A stretch of 64,000 nucleotides of DNA from Aspidiotus rigidus (Eukaryota; Arthropoda; Insecta; Hemiptera; Diaspididae): contig JAVHKY010000003.1 in the NCBI GenBank assembly GCA_035079385.1, positions 12,193,501-12,257,500 of the forward strand. Direction: 5' to 3'. Below the pieces are notes generated by a model, which saw only the letters and a program-made list of their open reading frames with translations, did not search any database and was not told the DNA's origin. This document shows, piece by piece, positions 47,501 to 61,536 of the stretch. Both the position numbers and the translations under genes were made by a program. Position 1 is the stretch's first letter, and each line of letters starts with the position of its first letter.

Positions 47501-50460
47501 AGGGAACAAGTGTAGTCTACAGTATTCAGTAATACTGAAAAAGAGGGTCGGGATATATTTAATGGTGAACGAAACACTGTAGCAGGTAACGAAGAACGGG
47601 GAAAAAAAGAGAGAAAGACATCAGGAACTCCACACGTAGGATTAACTCTAGCTATAACCGAGTAACAAGTGTTCGCCAGACAGTCATAATGCATCGATTT
47701 AGAGATTGAAATACCGTAGGAGGATGTTACGAAGGATAAAGGCGATGAAAATCGAGTATCAAGGAAAGTCGAATAAGGACAGGTCGACAACATCTTTCGG
47801 ATTCGTTACGACCTAACAGAGATTTACTTCATCGTGTCTACAAATTCTTGTACAAAATAGCAGTCAAGGAATCCAGCTGTTGTACGATCGTCGGATATAA
47901 CGTCACACGGTGACATTTTGCGACTGATTCCAAGAAACTTCGACTCAGAAGTATAGCGTACATAATTTCCTTTTTCCATAATTTGATACATATTTTGTTT
48001 TCCGATAGGCAATTCTCACACGCTATACTTGTTTCCAAAGCTTAGAAAGGAACAATCTTTAATTTCAGCAACGTATGGATCGATCAAACTCTTACTGCAA
48101 CCGTTTTGAAAAATCTATAAAAAGAAGGTGGGAAAGGATCAAATGGAAGAAAAATGATGAATTTGAAGATGAAATGAGAGCAACAAGATACAAAATAGGT
48201 ATCGTTGAAACTTGGAAATTGTTTGAGTTTCTTTTCCTTAGAAGATGAGAGAGAGACAGTCTGAGGTGATTTCACAAATACGAAAAACACCGAAATATTT
48301 ATACAACACTTGAGGAAATTTCATAATGAAAAATAGTGATTCACACACTTCAGCTTGCGAATACTTGTAAACTTCAGAGTAATGCCAGTTCTTTCCAACA
48401 CTTTTTCGAACCTCTTCTTCATAATATTACAATTCATTAAAACAACAGAAGAGCCCAACTCAACTTCCTTTTTCATTTACGACTTATTACCTCCAGAATT
48501 TTTTCTTTATTAGGGGTGCTATATGGATCCACCTCTGCTCAGACTCAACATCGAACTTTACCATAAGCTCTCGAAACTGAATCACGATGCTTTCTAACAA
48601 TTTCCATAACTTCATGAAGAAAAAAAAAGAAATATTATACTTTTGGTATTGAAATTCCATTATTTTTACTTCCACCGATTGGTTTTTCATTCACGACAAG
48701 GACAAAAGCGAAAAGGATCCGAACCGGGCATTCGTCAGGATCGCTAAGAAATGCGCATGGTTTGATCGACAGTAAAGGTGCTTTCACTGAAATTGAAAGA
48801 TGAATTTAAACAACGGCGGTATACTGCCCAGTTCTATCCTCGACTCACATTTTTCTGAATCTCCATGTTTAATATTATAAACAGAATGAATTGCAAAACT
48901 TCAACTTTCATTCGTACAAATCCAAAGAATCAGCACGACCAACGACGGCTACGACGAGCCAAGCTGATCGAAAAACAAAGCCTCGGAAGGATATAGATCA
49001 GCGTTCTGGTTGAGAAGGCTCCGACTAGAGGACATCAAACTAAAAAGACACCTCAACCGAATGCCTTCCTGATTTACAAATCACCACTGCCGCACTGTAT
49101 CTTTCCGATGATCAAGAAAAAGGTAATTTCTTCCTGATCGTTGATTCAAAATATACGTCAATTAACCAATCACAAATAACAACTTACAGATAAAGTAGAA
49201 AAAAAAGCAGTCGATGACAGACATCCCCCGATATACTCGAAATAAATGCAAGTCCGGAAGGTCGTGACGAACTACGTCATCGATGGTATTCCTAAATTTC
49301 GTAACAAGAGGCGACCTTCAATTTCAAGTTTAAAAAAAACTCTAAACCATGCCTATCATCAATTGAATACAGCATTACAAATTCTCTGCGAGTTTTTCAC
49401 GTTCACAACTCAATTCCTGATCTTCTCTCAATGAGATGAGAGTGATCGTCTCGTCTCGCCTCGAGTATTTCGAATACATTAATTGCCGCACAAAAAATAA
49501 TTGACGTATATCCACTTTTTGGCTCACGTTAAAGGTACTCATAGCACGATGAAGATGAATATCAACGAATTTCAGAAACTATTTTCGATGAACAATTATT
49601 CGATAATGAAGTAAGTTCCAGGATAACAATGTTCGTTTTTTAGAAAACTCGATGAATGACAACGTTCAAACGATTTCGACGTATGTCGTCCGTAACATAC
49701 AAATTAATTGTGATTCGATTCACACACGCACACACTAGACAAACATATTCAACCAAAGATCCTCTTCTCCTGATTGTTATCGTAGATATACGTCAATTAT
49801 TTTGCGTACGGCAGATCAGAAACGCCAAAGGAAATATTCTTCTCTTTTGTACTACTACTACTTCGTTCGGCATTCTTTACTACCTAAATAAGTTCGGTAC
49901 ATCACAAGAAAAAAGTGGTGGGCTTGAAAATTTGCACGGTTTCGTCGTGATTGGAATAAGAAAAACGACAAAAATAGGAAAAAAATTTCATCGACTAACA
50001 CGAGAAATTCTGGACAACCCAAATACGCGTCAGCAGTCATGTGATGATCCCCGCGATGTTTGAAATAAACTCATGAAGAATTCGATAAAAATGAAGAATT
50101 GGATCTCGAAAAATAGGCTACACGGCGAAGCAGTTCGTATTCTCAGCAAAATTCGTCGGGGTCTTACCGGTGCCGCCATCTACAAGGTATCGAGAGAAAA
50201 TAGCGCGGAACGTGGCACGATGTACGAAGTCCGACACGCGATCAAGTACGAGTTGCTTCGAAATGAACTTCGAATTTTCAAGAATGATAGATTCGAAATG
50301 ATTTTTTCTTTACAACTTTCTGCGTTGTTCACACGTCGAACAAAATTTTCACGTCAACTTCACCGATGTAAGATTACACACAACACACTCGTTGAACGCA
50401 TTATCTGCGGAAAATTTTGCACCGATATCTTCAAATTCAACGCAAAAAAATTTAAATAAA
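38596..50460. other. long non-coding stretch, no exon supported
   Basis: This 12 kb has somewhat more CpG than the left half of the window but no frame with a recognisable protein family; the longest is 165 codons on the minus strand (40867-41364). Consensus-like minus-strand splice donors occur (for example CAG|GTAAGTCC ending at 45889), which would fit an intron-rich gene read leftward, but no coding exon can be tied to them. A G-rich run (GGGGGGGAGGGGGGGG) lies at about 43171-43187, and an AC microsatellite at 46395-46414. Confidence 0.4.
46395..46414. repeat. (AC)n microsatellite
   Basis: About ten AC dinucleotides in a row. Simple repeat without further context. Confidence 0.85.
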
Positions 50461-51340
50461 AAGACTTACCCACAGGCAAAACGGTCTTCGGAGTGGCAAA
50501 TCAACGTATGACGTATGAAGCACATTTTTTTCTCTCAACGCCGGACGCACTCTTCGACACTATATTTTCTCGTGCAGCCAGAAAAAACAAACTAGAAAAA
50601 AAGAAAAGGAGAAAAAAATTCAACGTCGACATATTTTTTATATTTTTCAAGAAAAATCAAGATTGAACGCTGCCTCGTGTGAATATTACGATCAAATTTC
50701 ACGAAGTTACTATCTCCTATACAATGAATACGATCGTACTCCGATGCACGACTGCACGATGCACGTACAAAACGGAAAGCAGCGAAGGAGCGAATAAATT
50801 TTTTTTTTTCCTTCTTTGAAGAATAAAGTTACAAGCACGCGACGATCTACGGAGAAAGACGACTGCACCGCGCGAAAATCGGAGAGAATAAAACATCACA
50901 TTATATTCTTCGGCGGGAAAAAGGCGTCCCAGCGATGGAATGCGTGCATTCGTTTCGTTCAGTCGCTAACTACAGCCTGTACACGACTCCGACAATACGA
51001 GTGGCGGAGAAGCGCGGGGCAACCGACGCTCGGCGCGCACAGATATCGCGCTCGAAGAAAGTCGAAGAAAAACGACGTCGACCGAATCACACACACGTTC
51101 CAAGCAGAACATCTTGGAGGGAGTGACGACGATAATAACGAAAGGCTTAAGACACGCAACATACGAAGACGGGAGAGGAAGAAGAAAAAAGGGGAAACAA
51201 TCTCGTAAAGCAATCCGAGAACCCAAGAGTCGAGTCGACTTTCAAGAATAACACCACGTCACACGGATACAAAACGTATGCGAACGTTAGTCTGTATGCG
51301 ATGAAGAGACTTGACTTCGTTTTCCGCGCACGACACATGA
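50461..51340 (-). promoter_or_regulatory. candidate CpG-rich promoter and 5' exon, minus strand
   Basis: From about 50880 to 51100 the sequence is much richer in CpG (words such as cgcgcg, gcgcgg, cgacgtcgac) than its neighbours, as at many insect promoters. Read on the minus strand, a near-perfect splice donor, CTGTGG|GTAAGTC, ends a possible exon at 50470. Together these would fit a non-coding first exon transcribed leftward from about 51 kb, with a large intron to the left. No TATA box, start codon or coding exon confirms this, and the minus- and plus-strand frames across the patch look like by-products of its base composition. Treat as a hypothesis. Confidence 0.25.
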
Positions 51341-54300
51341 TCAGAGGAGAGAATCGAAAAAACACACACACACACGAGATGAACGAAGAATGAACCATAA
51401 GAGACGAGAAGAGAGAATAAAAAACATAATAATAACTACGATAATAATAAAACAAAAAAATATGGTCGAGCAAAAATAGAAAGACGTTGAAGAAACGCGC
51501 GCGTTAATCCTTTTCTTTCCATAATTGTGAAAATATTTCCCGCCTTTTCAAGAAACAAGTGCTGCACAATCGTGCATGAACTATGGGACTAACAAAATAC
51601 ATTCATACAAGTGCCGAGTCTTTCAATCCTACTTCAGTTCGGAGTTTATTTTATGATCAGATTTTGCATGTTCCTCGAGCTTCATCTTCCTCTACCTTTT
51701 GAATAGTGAAAAAAATTTCTTATAATTACAATCACATGGCATGTTTATAGCAATATGTAGATATTTTCAGCAATATTTGATCTCCAGTTTGTAACAACCA
51801 AGTGATCAAGTATTCGCCCCTCGCTTATATGGCTATCCTTGCCATGACCCAACAATTAATCCACAGCCAGGGTATTTTCAAGTCCTTGAACGAGGTTAAA
51901 GCATCTCGATTTCCCGTTCATTTTGTAAATATCTACACCAGATGCGCCAATGGAGACTCAACGAGATATGGTTCAGTCAGTGGATCAAGCGATTAAATGT
52001 AGCAGTCTTGCAGCAAAATGAAGACCTGTGGACATCAATATTGGTTGAAGTATCTCTCCTGTAGACCCCAAACTCATGGACATCATTTTTTCCAGAGATC
52101 GTCAGATCAACCTCAACACATACCTATAGTCAATAACAAAACTTTTCCCAATCTCTCCAACTAGATTAGAGCCCCCACCCCCTTTGGAACTGAGAATTAG
52201 ATTATAGCCATCCGGGCATTAATTTTCCAACATTTTTTTCAAGCCCCTTGAAGAGTTTAGAGGTACACCTCTCGAGGAACAATGATTCTACTAGACAACG
52301 ATGGACCACTTTCTCAACTAATTCAAAAAGAGAGTGAATTATTTTCATATAATTTGGTCAATTGATTAAAATTTGTTCTTCCTGTGGTCAGGATCTAGAA
52401 AATAGTGCTGATGCTGTGGGGTCGGTCAGTAGTACTGCCGGATCGTTCAGGCTTTGATTTAACTGCAAAAATCGACACACCATGCTGCATAAAGTGGACT
52501 CTACTCGACAGAAACTCGAGTGACTTGAAACAAATAAATTCTTTTGTCTAATTGTACCTAGGTATTAGCAACATGATATGGAACGTCAAGTTGAATTTGT
52601 ATTCTATCACTCATTTTCTCGTATAATATGTACATACACACACATACTATCGCTGGTTTCCGTATTCACTTTTCGAACAGTGTTAATTTTTTTTTCAACT
52701 TCCTCAACGTACAGTATTGATATTAGTGTGCTGCACACGTATACAGCATGAATTCTTCATGCATCCAATACAGGGGAAGAGTTGATGATCGTTCGTTCTG
52801 GGAAATCTACTCCGTACATCTTCAATTGTCTACACAGTCCTCTCGTTCATAATCTAAGCACACATGCATCATACATACCATGCAGTAGAACGAGCTCCGA
52901 AAACAGGTATACTGCACGCAGCGTATAATATACAATACGCTTTTTAGGGTACAGGAAGAGAAGGCAGGAACGGAAACATCTCCAGTGTCAATGAACTCTT
53001 TACTGCACTCGTACATCTAATACCCACGTATCTACGGTCTACGCTGTCGTATGTCATTGAATAATTATATTATTCAATCTTCATTCGAGTTTTGAGTCCA
53101 TCGGTAGTCGACAATAATGGAATATGAAATCGGTTACGTTTTGACGTATCTAATTAGCCTACATCATTCACAGCAGCATATATACAGTAATGATAGGTAC
53201 GTCGACACTGCATCATACAATGAAATTGACATTGACTAAAAGTCAATAACGAATATCGACAAAATATGTACAATGCGTTATACATTATGGGAAACGAAAG
53301 TATTATCGAATAATAATGGTTTGTCAGAAATACTATTTCACTGTTTCATCAATGGATATGTCACGATACTTCTCGCAATAGAATAGAGCATAACCTTCCG
53401 CATCAAAATCGTATCGGTCGTACAGATAGAATCATCGCAAACAATGCGCCACTCGACCTAATACCAAACATGCCTGACGCCGGAAACACAATTCTCAACT
53501 TCAAAGCCCTAACATAAGATTTGACTAGAAACCTCTTCTCCTAAATCGAATGAATTCAGAAGTTGAACGAGTACCTACAACCCGATTTTTGAAACTTAAC
53601 AGATGCTAAAATCACATAATAAGGTTTGTTTTTGAAATTTTTCCAACAGGATTCACCAGATGAGATTTTGATTCAATGATCATACTATAAAAGAGAGCTT
53701 ATCAAAATTCTGATGAATAAAATGACTTATCAACAAGTTTAGAGAAATAGAATTTTACATAGTAAGAGTCAGAAGTTGTAATGTGACCACAAAATATTTT
53801 GGAGATGATCAAATACCAATTGCAATTGCTTGTTATGAGGAAAAAAGTTGGGAAGTAGACGTCTTCTCTTATTTTCCAAAAGAAGTGAATGACTTTAGAA
53901 GGCGTTGAGAAAGATGCTTGTTTCTTGTGCTGAAGGCTTAAGCAGGTACTAGGAACAAATGGTGCCTGAGGACAGATTTAGAGATACAGAACACTGAAAA
54001 ATTCACGGGTTTCAGTTTTATTAAGAATGATGGCTGGTTCTGGGAATTAGCAATCAGCAGACAATGTATAATATTATCAAATTCATCTAGTAGGTTTACA
54101 CCCTAATGGCAAATGTGAAAGAAAGTAGACCGGAGGAAAAATAGAAGAGCAGCGAAAATAAAGAAAAAAATTGGACTCTCAAACATTCAGCGACTCATTT
54201 TATTCAAAGACAGTTCCCTGACAAATTTCCAATTCTCAAAACCAGGAACTTGAATATAGCCATACCAGTCTTCCTTGGGATACAAACAGGAATTTTTTAG

Positions 54301-57300
54301 CTAATGATTAATCCTCTTCCCCTCACCCTCCTATTTCGTAACCTTGACGTTGAGCGATAAATCCTTAGGCTTTCTGCTGGTGGAAATAGTGTTGCCAGAT
54401 GAAAGTCTCAATAATATTTCACATTTTATAAAATGAATGTGCCATCACTTTGAGGTGCGGCACCGGAGCAGCTCTGGAGAAGAATTGAGCGATTCTAAAT
54501 AGATCAACCAGAAAAAAATGGCACTTTCTGGTGGCAGTTAGAAATACCCATTTTTTATAAATTTAGGTAATGTGCCACCTCTGACAACATCACCCAACCA
54601 ATGACTTTGACATAGGAGACTGCATGTCCTTTGGTTCATCATGGTGACGTCTCAGGCAAGTACATGGTAGATAGAAGAACAGCCGTTCCCAAACAGTAGT
54701 CCACAAGGAAGTTGTGAGTGGTCCTCAACATTGTACAAGATAAAATCCTGTAAAACTTCACATTTTTGTTCGAGTGGTTCATCATATAGAGGTTGAAGAT
54801 GTCTGCAGTAGAACGTACAAACATTTTCTACTTTCAAAACTAACCACAAAATGGTTTCTGACAAAAATTACGTAATCGCAATGTTCACACATGACAAAAT
54901 CTATGGAAACTTGAGAACGCATTCTCCATTTCACTCAATTTTCAGTGAAATAGTCAACATGGAGTAGATCTCAAATCTTCATAAAATTGATGTACTGAAT
55001 ATCATCGATGAGAATTTAAATCAGGCGCTGAATGGTTGATAGAAGTAACCCAAGGAAAGTTAAATATTTTTAGAATTTTTCACACTGGAGGAAATAAAAG
55101 ATTTTAAGATGACTGATTGACAGACAAAGACCGTAGGGAGAGAGGAAACCGATTCACAGCAACACCCAGGACAGAGGACAGGAAGAAAAAGATGATTCTA
55201 CATTGATAGGAGGCCCACAAGAGAACAAGTGTAAAGGAGAAGAGCATTTAAAAGTCATTCTACAAAGCATTTCAGACTATTTTAACTTACGCAACTTACG
55301 CTCGGGCTTCTACAAAATGCATCATATTATGCAAACTCATTGTTTTTGCTCATAACGACTAGACAAACACAAGTGTTCAACTGAATTATTGGAATCAATT
55401 ACTTTACACGTGAAATCGACACGTTCTATAGTGACGGGCTTTAAAATTTCAACTTTTCAGAAATTGAGTCTTTTCACGAAGTAAGGTAGTTATTTCCAAG
55501 GTTATGCAAGTACTTTTCAAAATTTTCGAGCATAAAGAACGAGCTCATTATACATCACGTATGGGTGAATTAGAATTTTTAATACCTCATTTCTAATGAC
55601 GTTACGTGTCTTCCTAGCTCTCGCATGTAAAAATCATACCTATATTTTAAACCAACGTACACCTATTCGAAAAAATATTCTAAAATATTCACACCTTCCA
55701 ATTCACAAACACAGTACTTGAATCTCTATCAGATTCCCCAACTTGACAGAGGTTACACAACCTTTAGTAAGACTGTATCACTAAGAGATGCAGACAAAGT
55801 TCAAACAATCTCACTTTTTACCTTCAACATCAAACTGTTCTGATAACCATTTTATGCATCGCGATAAAATCGAACATTGAAATTCTTTGTTCCATATGTA
55901 CAACTTTGCGAAATCTAATCTACAAGCTTTATCCTGGTAAGTATATCGATCACAGCTTTTGTTACTCGCTTAATAATAATTGTTCTTAGTTTTTTATTAT
56001 TATGATTATTGAACAAGGTTGCTTCCTCAACGAGTAATGCGGGTGCATACATTTACTGGACAAAGGTCAAACTCATTTGGACAGTCGCAATCTTACACAC
56101 TTGGCATGAGAATTCTCACCTTACAGTCCTCCACACGTAATATATGTACTAATAGGTATCGAATCTCATTGTGCGATGCAAATTTTTTTTTCCATACATG
56201 GTAAATGATGGGCCACATGAATATAACGATGTGCCGATGAACGTTGACAATTTTACTTCATAGACAATGAAAACTAGCGTAGCCTTACTATTATACCTTC
56301 GACGTTTTATAGCTTCCGTTCATTAAAATTTATTAATAATTTAATTAGGTGCGGACCAGCCAAGTTATGAATATTCATCAATTATGGAGGATGTAATAAA
56401 CGGAAAGCAGAAAACAGCTGGTTCAAAAACAGACTATTGATAGGATTTTTTTTTCTTTGTTAAAAGGAAATAACTTCATAGAAAGTGCAGCAAATAATCG
56501 CCGCAGCATTATACCCACACAAAATAGGAGCCACCAGCCTGTATCGTTAAATAAGGTAATGCAGATGACTTTGCATAATGCATTTCATTGAGACAAATAT
56601 ATCACCTGTGGGGTTGATATCAGAAAAGAGGGAAACTATTGAACGCGTGGTAATTACTCAGTACCTGGTATACAATACATGTCACACAATTCCCTCACTC
56701 AAATTTACATTATTTTGAAAATCAAATTAATTCTTCTTTGCAAATAATTAACGTGAAGATCATTCTACAATATTTTAAAAACAAGGGGTTCTAGGTCAGT
56801 ATACTATTTATATAAGGACTCGATAGTATTTTATAAACTAAAAATTTAAGTTACCACTCCACTTGCTGTAGTCTGAAGAAGGAGAAGAAAAAAATTGTAT
56901 CATAAGAGCTCAATTGAGACGCAAACAGAATTGTGACTTGCTTTCAAGAAAAATCAGTGAACGTCTAAATATCGATCTAGAGATACGGGTCTTTCCCAAT
57001 ATGCAAGAAGATATTTTAGACACTGACTGTCGTTTTAAGGTCACGGATATCAATTTCAAAGTTCAAGATAGTACAAATGTATACGTAGCGAAATCCCGTT
57101 AAATCATTAAAAACAAGGACTCTAGACAGATGAAGTTTTTCGGAAAACATATTCAGGGCAGAAATCAAGGCAGAAAAAGGAACTTGAAGAAACGCAAAGC
57201 CGAGGAAAGCTAGATGCTGAGAAAGTAGAATGATAATTTTGAAGACATTCTTCTGAAATACAAAATGAAAGATTGAAAAAGAAATGAGATACCCCGAACG

Positions 57301-60300
57301 CTTCTTCAAATACAAAAAAGCTAAAGAAAAATTATCCAGAGTCCTGTAAACTTCAACAAATTTAGTCCCCATTTGAACTGTCAAACTCCCATTTCTTTCG
57401 CTCCTTCCCGATTACAGACGTTGAAATTGCAACATTAGTCTTATCTCAAAAATGTGTTTTACGTAGATTCAATAATAGTCTTCATTTTTATTTTTGTGGT
57501 TTACAAACTACTTTCAATCAGTTAAAGAAGAATTGGAATAAAAACTGCTCACAACTTCACGGTTTTCGAAAATTCTTCTCCCCTCTTCCCACCGCTTAAA
57601 AACATAGCGGCCGTTCTATTTTGTTTTATCAAGAATTTTCATTATCTTTTCCTTTTTGCGAGGCTTGGAGCCATAATCTTGCTTTCCCCCTCAATGCCGG
57701 ATCTGTTCATAAAATACTCATACTACCCTGGTTTACCTGATTATTTGCACAGGTGTTCCGCACATCTTTTCCATATTTTACTCGTGAAAATATTTCTATG
57801 ATAATTCATATTAAAACTTTTCGGTGTACAAAACTTTTTACAGTGCTACCCTAGGACTGATTGTATTTTGGAATTTTCCAAAACAGAATTCAAAGTCGCA
57901 ATTAGCTTACCTCGGTGGCATTGAAATTGACTAATTAGTACGTACTAATTTTCCGACAGACAAGATACAGCCCCACGTCAACGTGTCATTTTACCTTGGA
58001 TGTATTTTTCTCCATGGCTCGCATCAAAAAACTAGAACTTCTGCTTTCAAAGAAGATCAATGACATTTGCGTAGGGAGACAGCCCACACCCTTGCGAGAA
58101 TTTGGCCTTAGCGTAATTCAAAAAATTCACTACAAAATTCAGGTGCGACTATCTGGCATTATTCCTATGATTCAGACGTGATTTAGTCAGTCAGAGTCGT
58201 TCACGTCTAGAACGTGATATCACTAGGAGACTCGAAAAATGGAAAACATTTCACACTTAAGTTTGTATACCGGAAGGATTCTGTAACTTGTTGAGCTCTG
58301 ATCTCCACTCATCGTTACATAATTCTAAAAGGAAGATGGAATGAAACACAGGTTCACACAAACAATCTTTTCGGTAGGTTACTAATTAATTAAGAATTGT
58401 TTGAAACATTTCAAGAATGAAATCAGTACAGGTTAAAATTTTCTTCAGGTCAACTTTTAAATTCAAGTATTTAAACGAGGAAAATTTTGTTGATTAAGCA
58501 TGAACTAGTGTATATCAGGTCAGGGCCTGAAAGTCAATTATACGCTTTCCTGTAATCAGCTTTGGCTTTTACTCTTACATTCAGGCTCATTTTGATTGGC
58601 TCCTAGCTTTGGAACAACGACCTTCTGCTGCTACTCAAGCCACTACCCTGCCTCACAAAGTTGATTTGACATATCTGTAGAACAACGATTAGGAGAATAA
58701 GGCTTCTAACTTTTCCTGCTGTAGGCTTGAATTAGTCTTATTCCGCTGATTGTTGTTTTGCAGATACATCAATTATTCAACTTTGTAAAGCAATTCCAAC
58801 AGCCCCAGCCCTGCAAGGTCGGTCTACTGATTGAACAAAATATCACAGAACCACAAGAAATAATTATAATTAAATTAATGATCACGAAAGGCTCAATCTC
58901 GACAAAGTTGTCCTTTCTAAAACAATAGCATTGGGACCAATACTGGAATTAGTGGATTACATAGGTGGGATCGGTATCCTTCGATAATATTATCGGTGAC
59001 TTGGAGTGCGTAAACAGCAACAATGTAAACAAAATTTATAAAATATGTGCTGCAATAGGTGATTTATGTGGTGAGAGTGACAAATGGAAATGCGGAAATG
59101 CCCTCGTATAATTGATGAATGATGGAGAGGGTTTTGTATAGCACCTGCACACTACCACTGCCTACGATTTGCACACTCCAAAGAAGATGAACTGGTAAGC
59201 AATTTTGCTCAATACAATTCCACACTGAGAAAAACTATTGCCAAAACTCAGTAGAAATTGAAGCAAAGCCATGAGCAAGTTGTTCTATCTGCTCCATCTT
59301 TCCATCCCTCAGTTTTATTTGTATGAAGATACTCCCAGTGGAGATTTACAGACCACCATAGTATAGCTTATAGATTTTTCAACAGTTTCAACCAAGTTCA
59401 AGAACTACCATGTCTTGCGGATTATCTTACTCGCCACACCTAATTACGGTACATTGCCACGTGCATATATCACCCACGAATGAACGCCTATACAACATTC
59501 AGATCAGAATACCACAACATTCTAAAGATGGATTGACGAGCTTGAGTGTTCCCTTTAGGTTGTTATCGGTATTTGTCGCGAGGAAGTACGAGCTCCAAAG
59601 CCCTTGTGCTGAGTCAGCAAATGTTCGCTGACCCTAGTAGAACATCCTTTCAGAAATTGCGATTTCAATCTTCTCTTCCTTCAGCTACAAGGTTAAATAA
59701 AATGCTGGCGACACGTTGACTATCAACACTTCACATACTCATCAATATTGTTTTCTCGTGACGCAGATCCCATGTAAGATTGTATTCAAATTAAAGTTGA
59801 TTATTCAGATACGCTCATCAACATTCAAGGTCATATATGAATAGCGTAGGATTCAGTTAATTGAATACCGACGTCCGTCGTAATCAAATGACGGGAGAAG
59901 CCCACACTTCCAATTTTATTTTACGAACCAGCGACAAAATGATAATTTACATTAATGTTCAATTTTGCTTACCATCTTCTTTCGCAGATTGCGATACAGC
60001 TTCCAAATGGGTTAATGGAGCACGTCGCTCTCATGATATGTCTACAAGATACAAATATGAGGACAAAAACGGGGATTACAGCACGTACTCAAGGTACACG
60101 ATTGAGAACATTTTATACGTAAAGAAAGTGTTATTCGCACCATATAAAATCACCCCGAATGATGCAGCTCAGTAGCTGGATTAAAGGAAACTTATAATAC
60201 ACCATCGGAGTGAAAAGCACGAATATAATGAATAATAACAGTGCATCTTCCGCAAAAGAATTTCGAAAGCGTGTATGTCGTAGAGAGAACCGGGAAAATA

Positions 60301-60519
60301 ATCATCGAGAAAGGCACAGGCAGAAGTTATCAAAATTAAAACAGCGGTAGTCATCCCGAGAAGGAGAAACGGTCGTCAGGTTACGGCGCAAAGTATACCA
60401 ATATCCCGTCCAATGTTGACTGCTGAGTGGTGATAAGTCGCGATTTGAATTTCGAGACTTCTTTTCTCCTTCGACGATAACGTAAATTCCCCTCAAAGTT
60501 CGAAATCCCCACTTATGCG
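51341..60519. other. non-coding stretch, no gene supported
   Basis: Frames are short (at most 122 codons) and unrecognisable. A candidate plus-strand exon at 59991-60092 has a good acceptor (tctttcgcag) and a modest donor (AAG|GTACAC), but its translation matches nothing I know. Around 54388-54600 the text 'gtgttgccagatg' and 'ctctgacaacatcac' forms a weak inverted pair, possibly an old MITE. Nothing else stands out. Confidence 0.4.
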
Positions 60520-60870
60520 AACAGCGGGCACCTTACATTGCCGGCGCGCGACGTAATCGTTTTTAACACCGCTTCAACGAAATTCGGTAACAAGTGAGCA
60601 AAAAGTAACGCCCATTTTTATAATGGTTACCACAACAGTGCAGCCACATGCACCAATTTCACTACCGTCGCGAAATAGCGCGCTAACTTTACGTTTTCGT
60701 TGATGGAGACGCGCATGTGTGAGTGGAGCAGCATAATAACGTAAACGCCGCTACCGATACACGTCACTATCGGCCCGCCACGTCGCGCGCCGTCGTCTCT
60801 GTAGCGATTCCGCAGACCACAACGCTCGATGTCGACGTCTCGAGACTTGCAAGATGTAACGTGTTATTAA
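60520..60870. promoter_or_regulatory. CpG-rich patch, possible promoter
   Basis: About 350 bp dense in CpG (ccggcgcgcgacg, cgtcgcgcgccgtcgtc), in clear contrast to the AT-rich flanks. Such patches often mark promoters or first exons in insects without CpG depletion. The minus-strand frame starting at ATG 60957 and ending at 60751 (68 codons) has a hydrophobic stretch at about residues 12-35 followed by an arginine-rich tail, but matches no family I know and may be chance. Direction of any transcription is unknown. Confidence 0.25.
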
Positions 60871-61464
60871 CTTAAACTCAATGAACGCAATTACGACTAA
60901 TACTGTCGTACAATTAAGGAAGAGAGTTTTGCGAAGAAAAACCAACTGTTGCTTCATTCATTTTTATGGCGCGCTTACATGCATTCGAAAACAAACTCTG
61001 CGACACTATCATTGTCATTGTACAGAGAAGAAAAAAATATGATTTTTGTTTATCAATTTGCTACGTACTTCCAGAAGTAGGCTACGGTTTCAAAATGAAA
61101 AGTACCGGTAGTAAAGAGTACATCCTAAAGGATTAATTATTATTTTTAGGTTTATATATCATTCTGTATTTTTCTTTCGAATCAACACCTAAGTATGACG
61201 TACTTTGAAATATTGGTCAAAGAAAACGGAGTCTTGGTGGCATTACATAGATTATTGATCTCTTAATAATAGTTGTATATTTGCGTCAATTACCTACAGA
61301 GTTTGTTGGCAAATTGATGTATAGCCTATTATCCACTTTAATGAATAACTAGAACATACAGCCGTTTTTCATGTACATGATAGTAAAATGATTGCTAGTA
61401 TATCTTTTGATTCTTCAGTTATTTTCCAGTTGCAGTATTTTGAGGAGATTGATATTTATGAGGA

Positions 61465-61536
61465 CCTTTCTGTCAAAAGGGCGCCCGGCAGAATGTATTT
61501 CTTATGGGACGGACGGACGCCCTTTTGACAGAAAAG
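61465..61536. repeat. foldback hairpin, 16-bp perfect arms
   Basis: TTCTGTCAAAAGGGCG (61468-61483) and CGCCCTTTTGACAGAA (61518-61533) are exact inverted complements about 34 bases apart; allowing one extra T, the arms extend to CCTTT/AAAGG. It has the form of a tiny foldback or MITE. No target duplication is evident at its edges. Confidence 0.75.

Noticed and set aside
49050..49110. Reading 'PQPNAFLIYKS' recalling an HMG-box start
   Set aside because: The similarity ends after a few residues and the remaining HMG-box positions are absent.
59991..60092. Candidate coding exon with good acceptor
   Set aside because: The donor is modest, two frames are open, neither matches a known protein, and no neighbouring exon could be linked.
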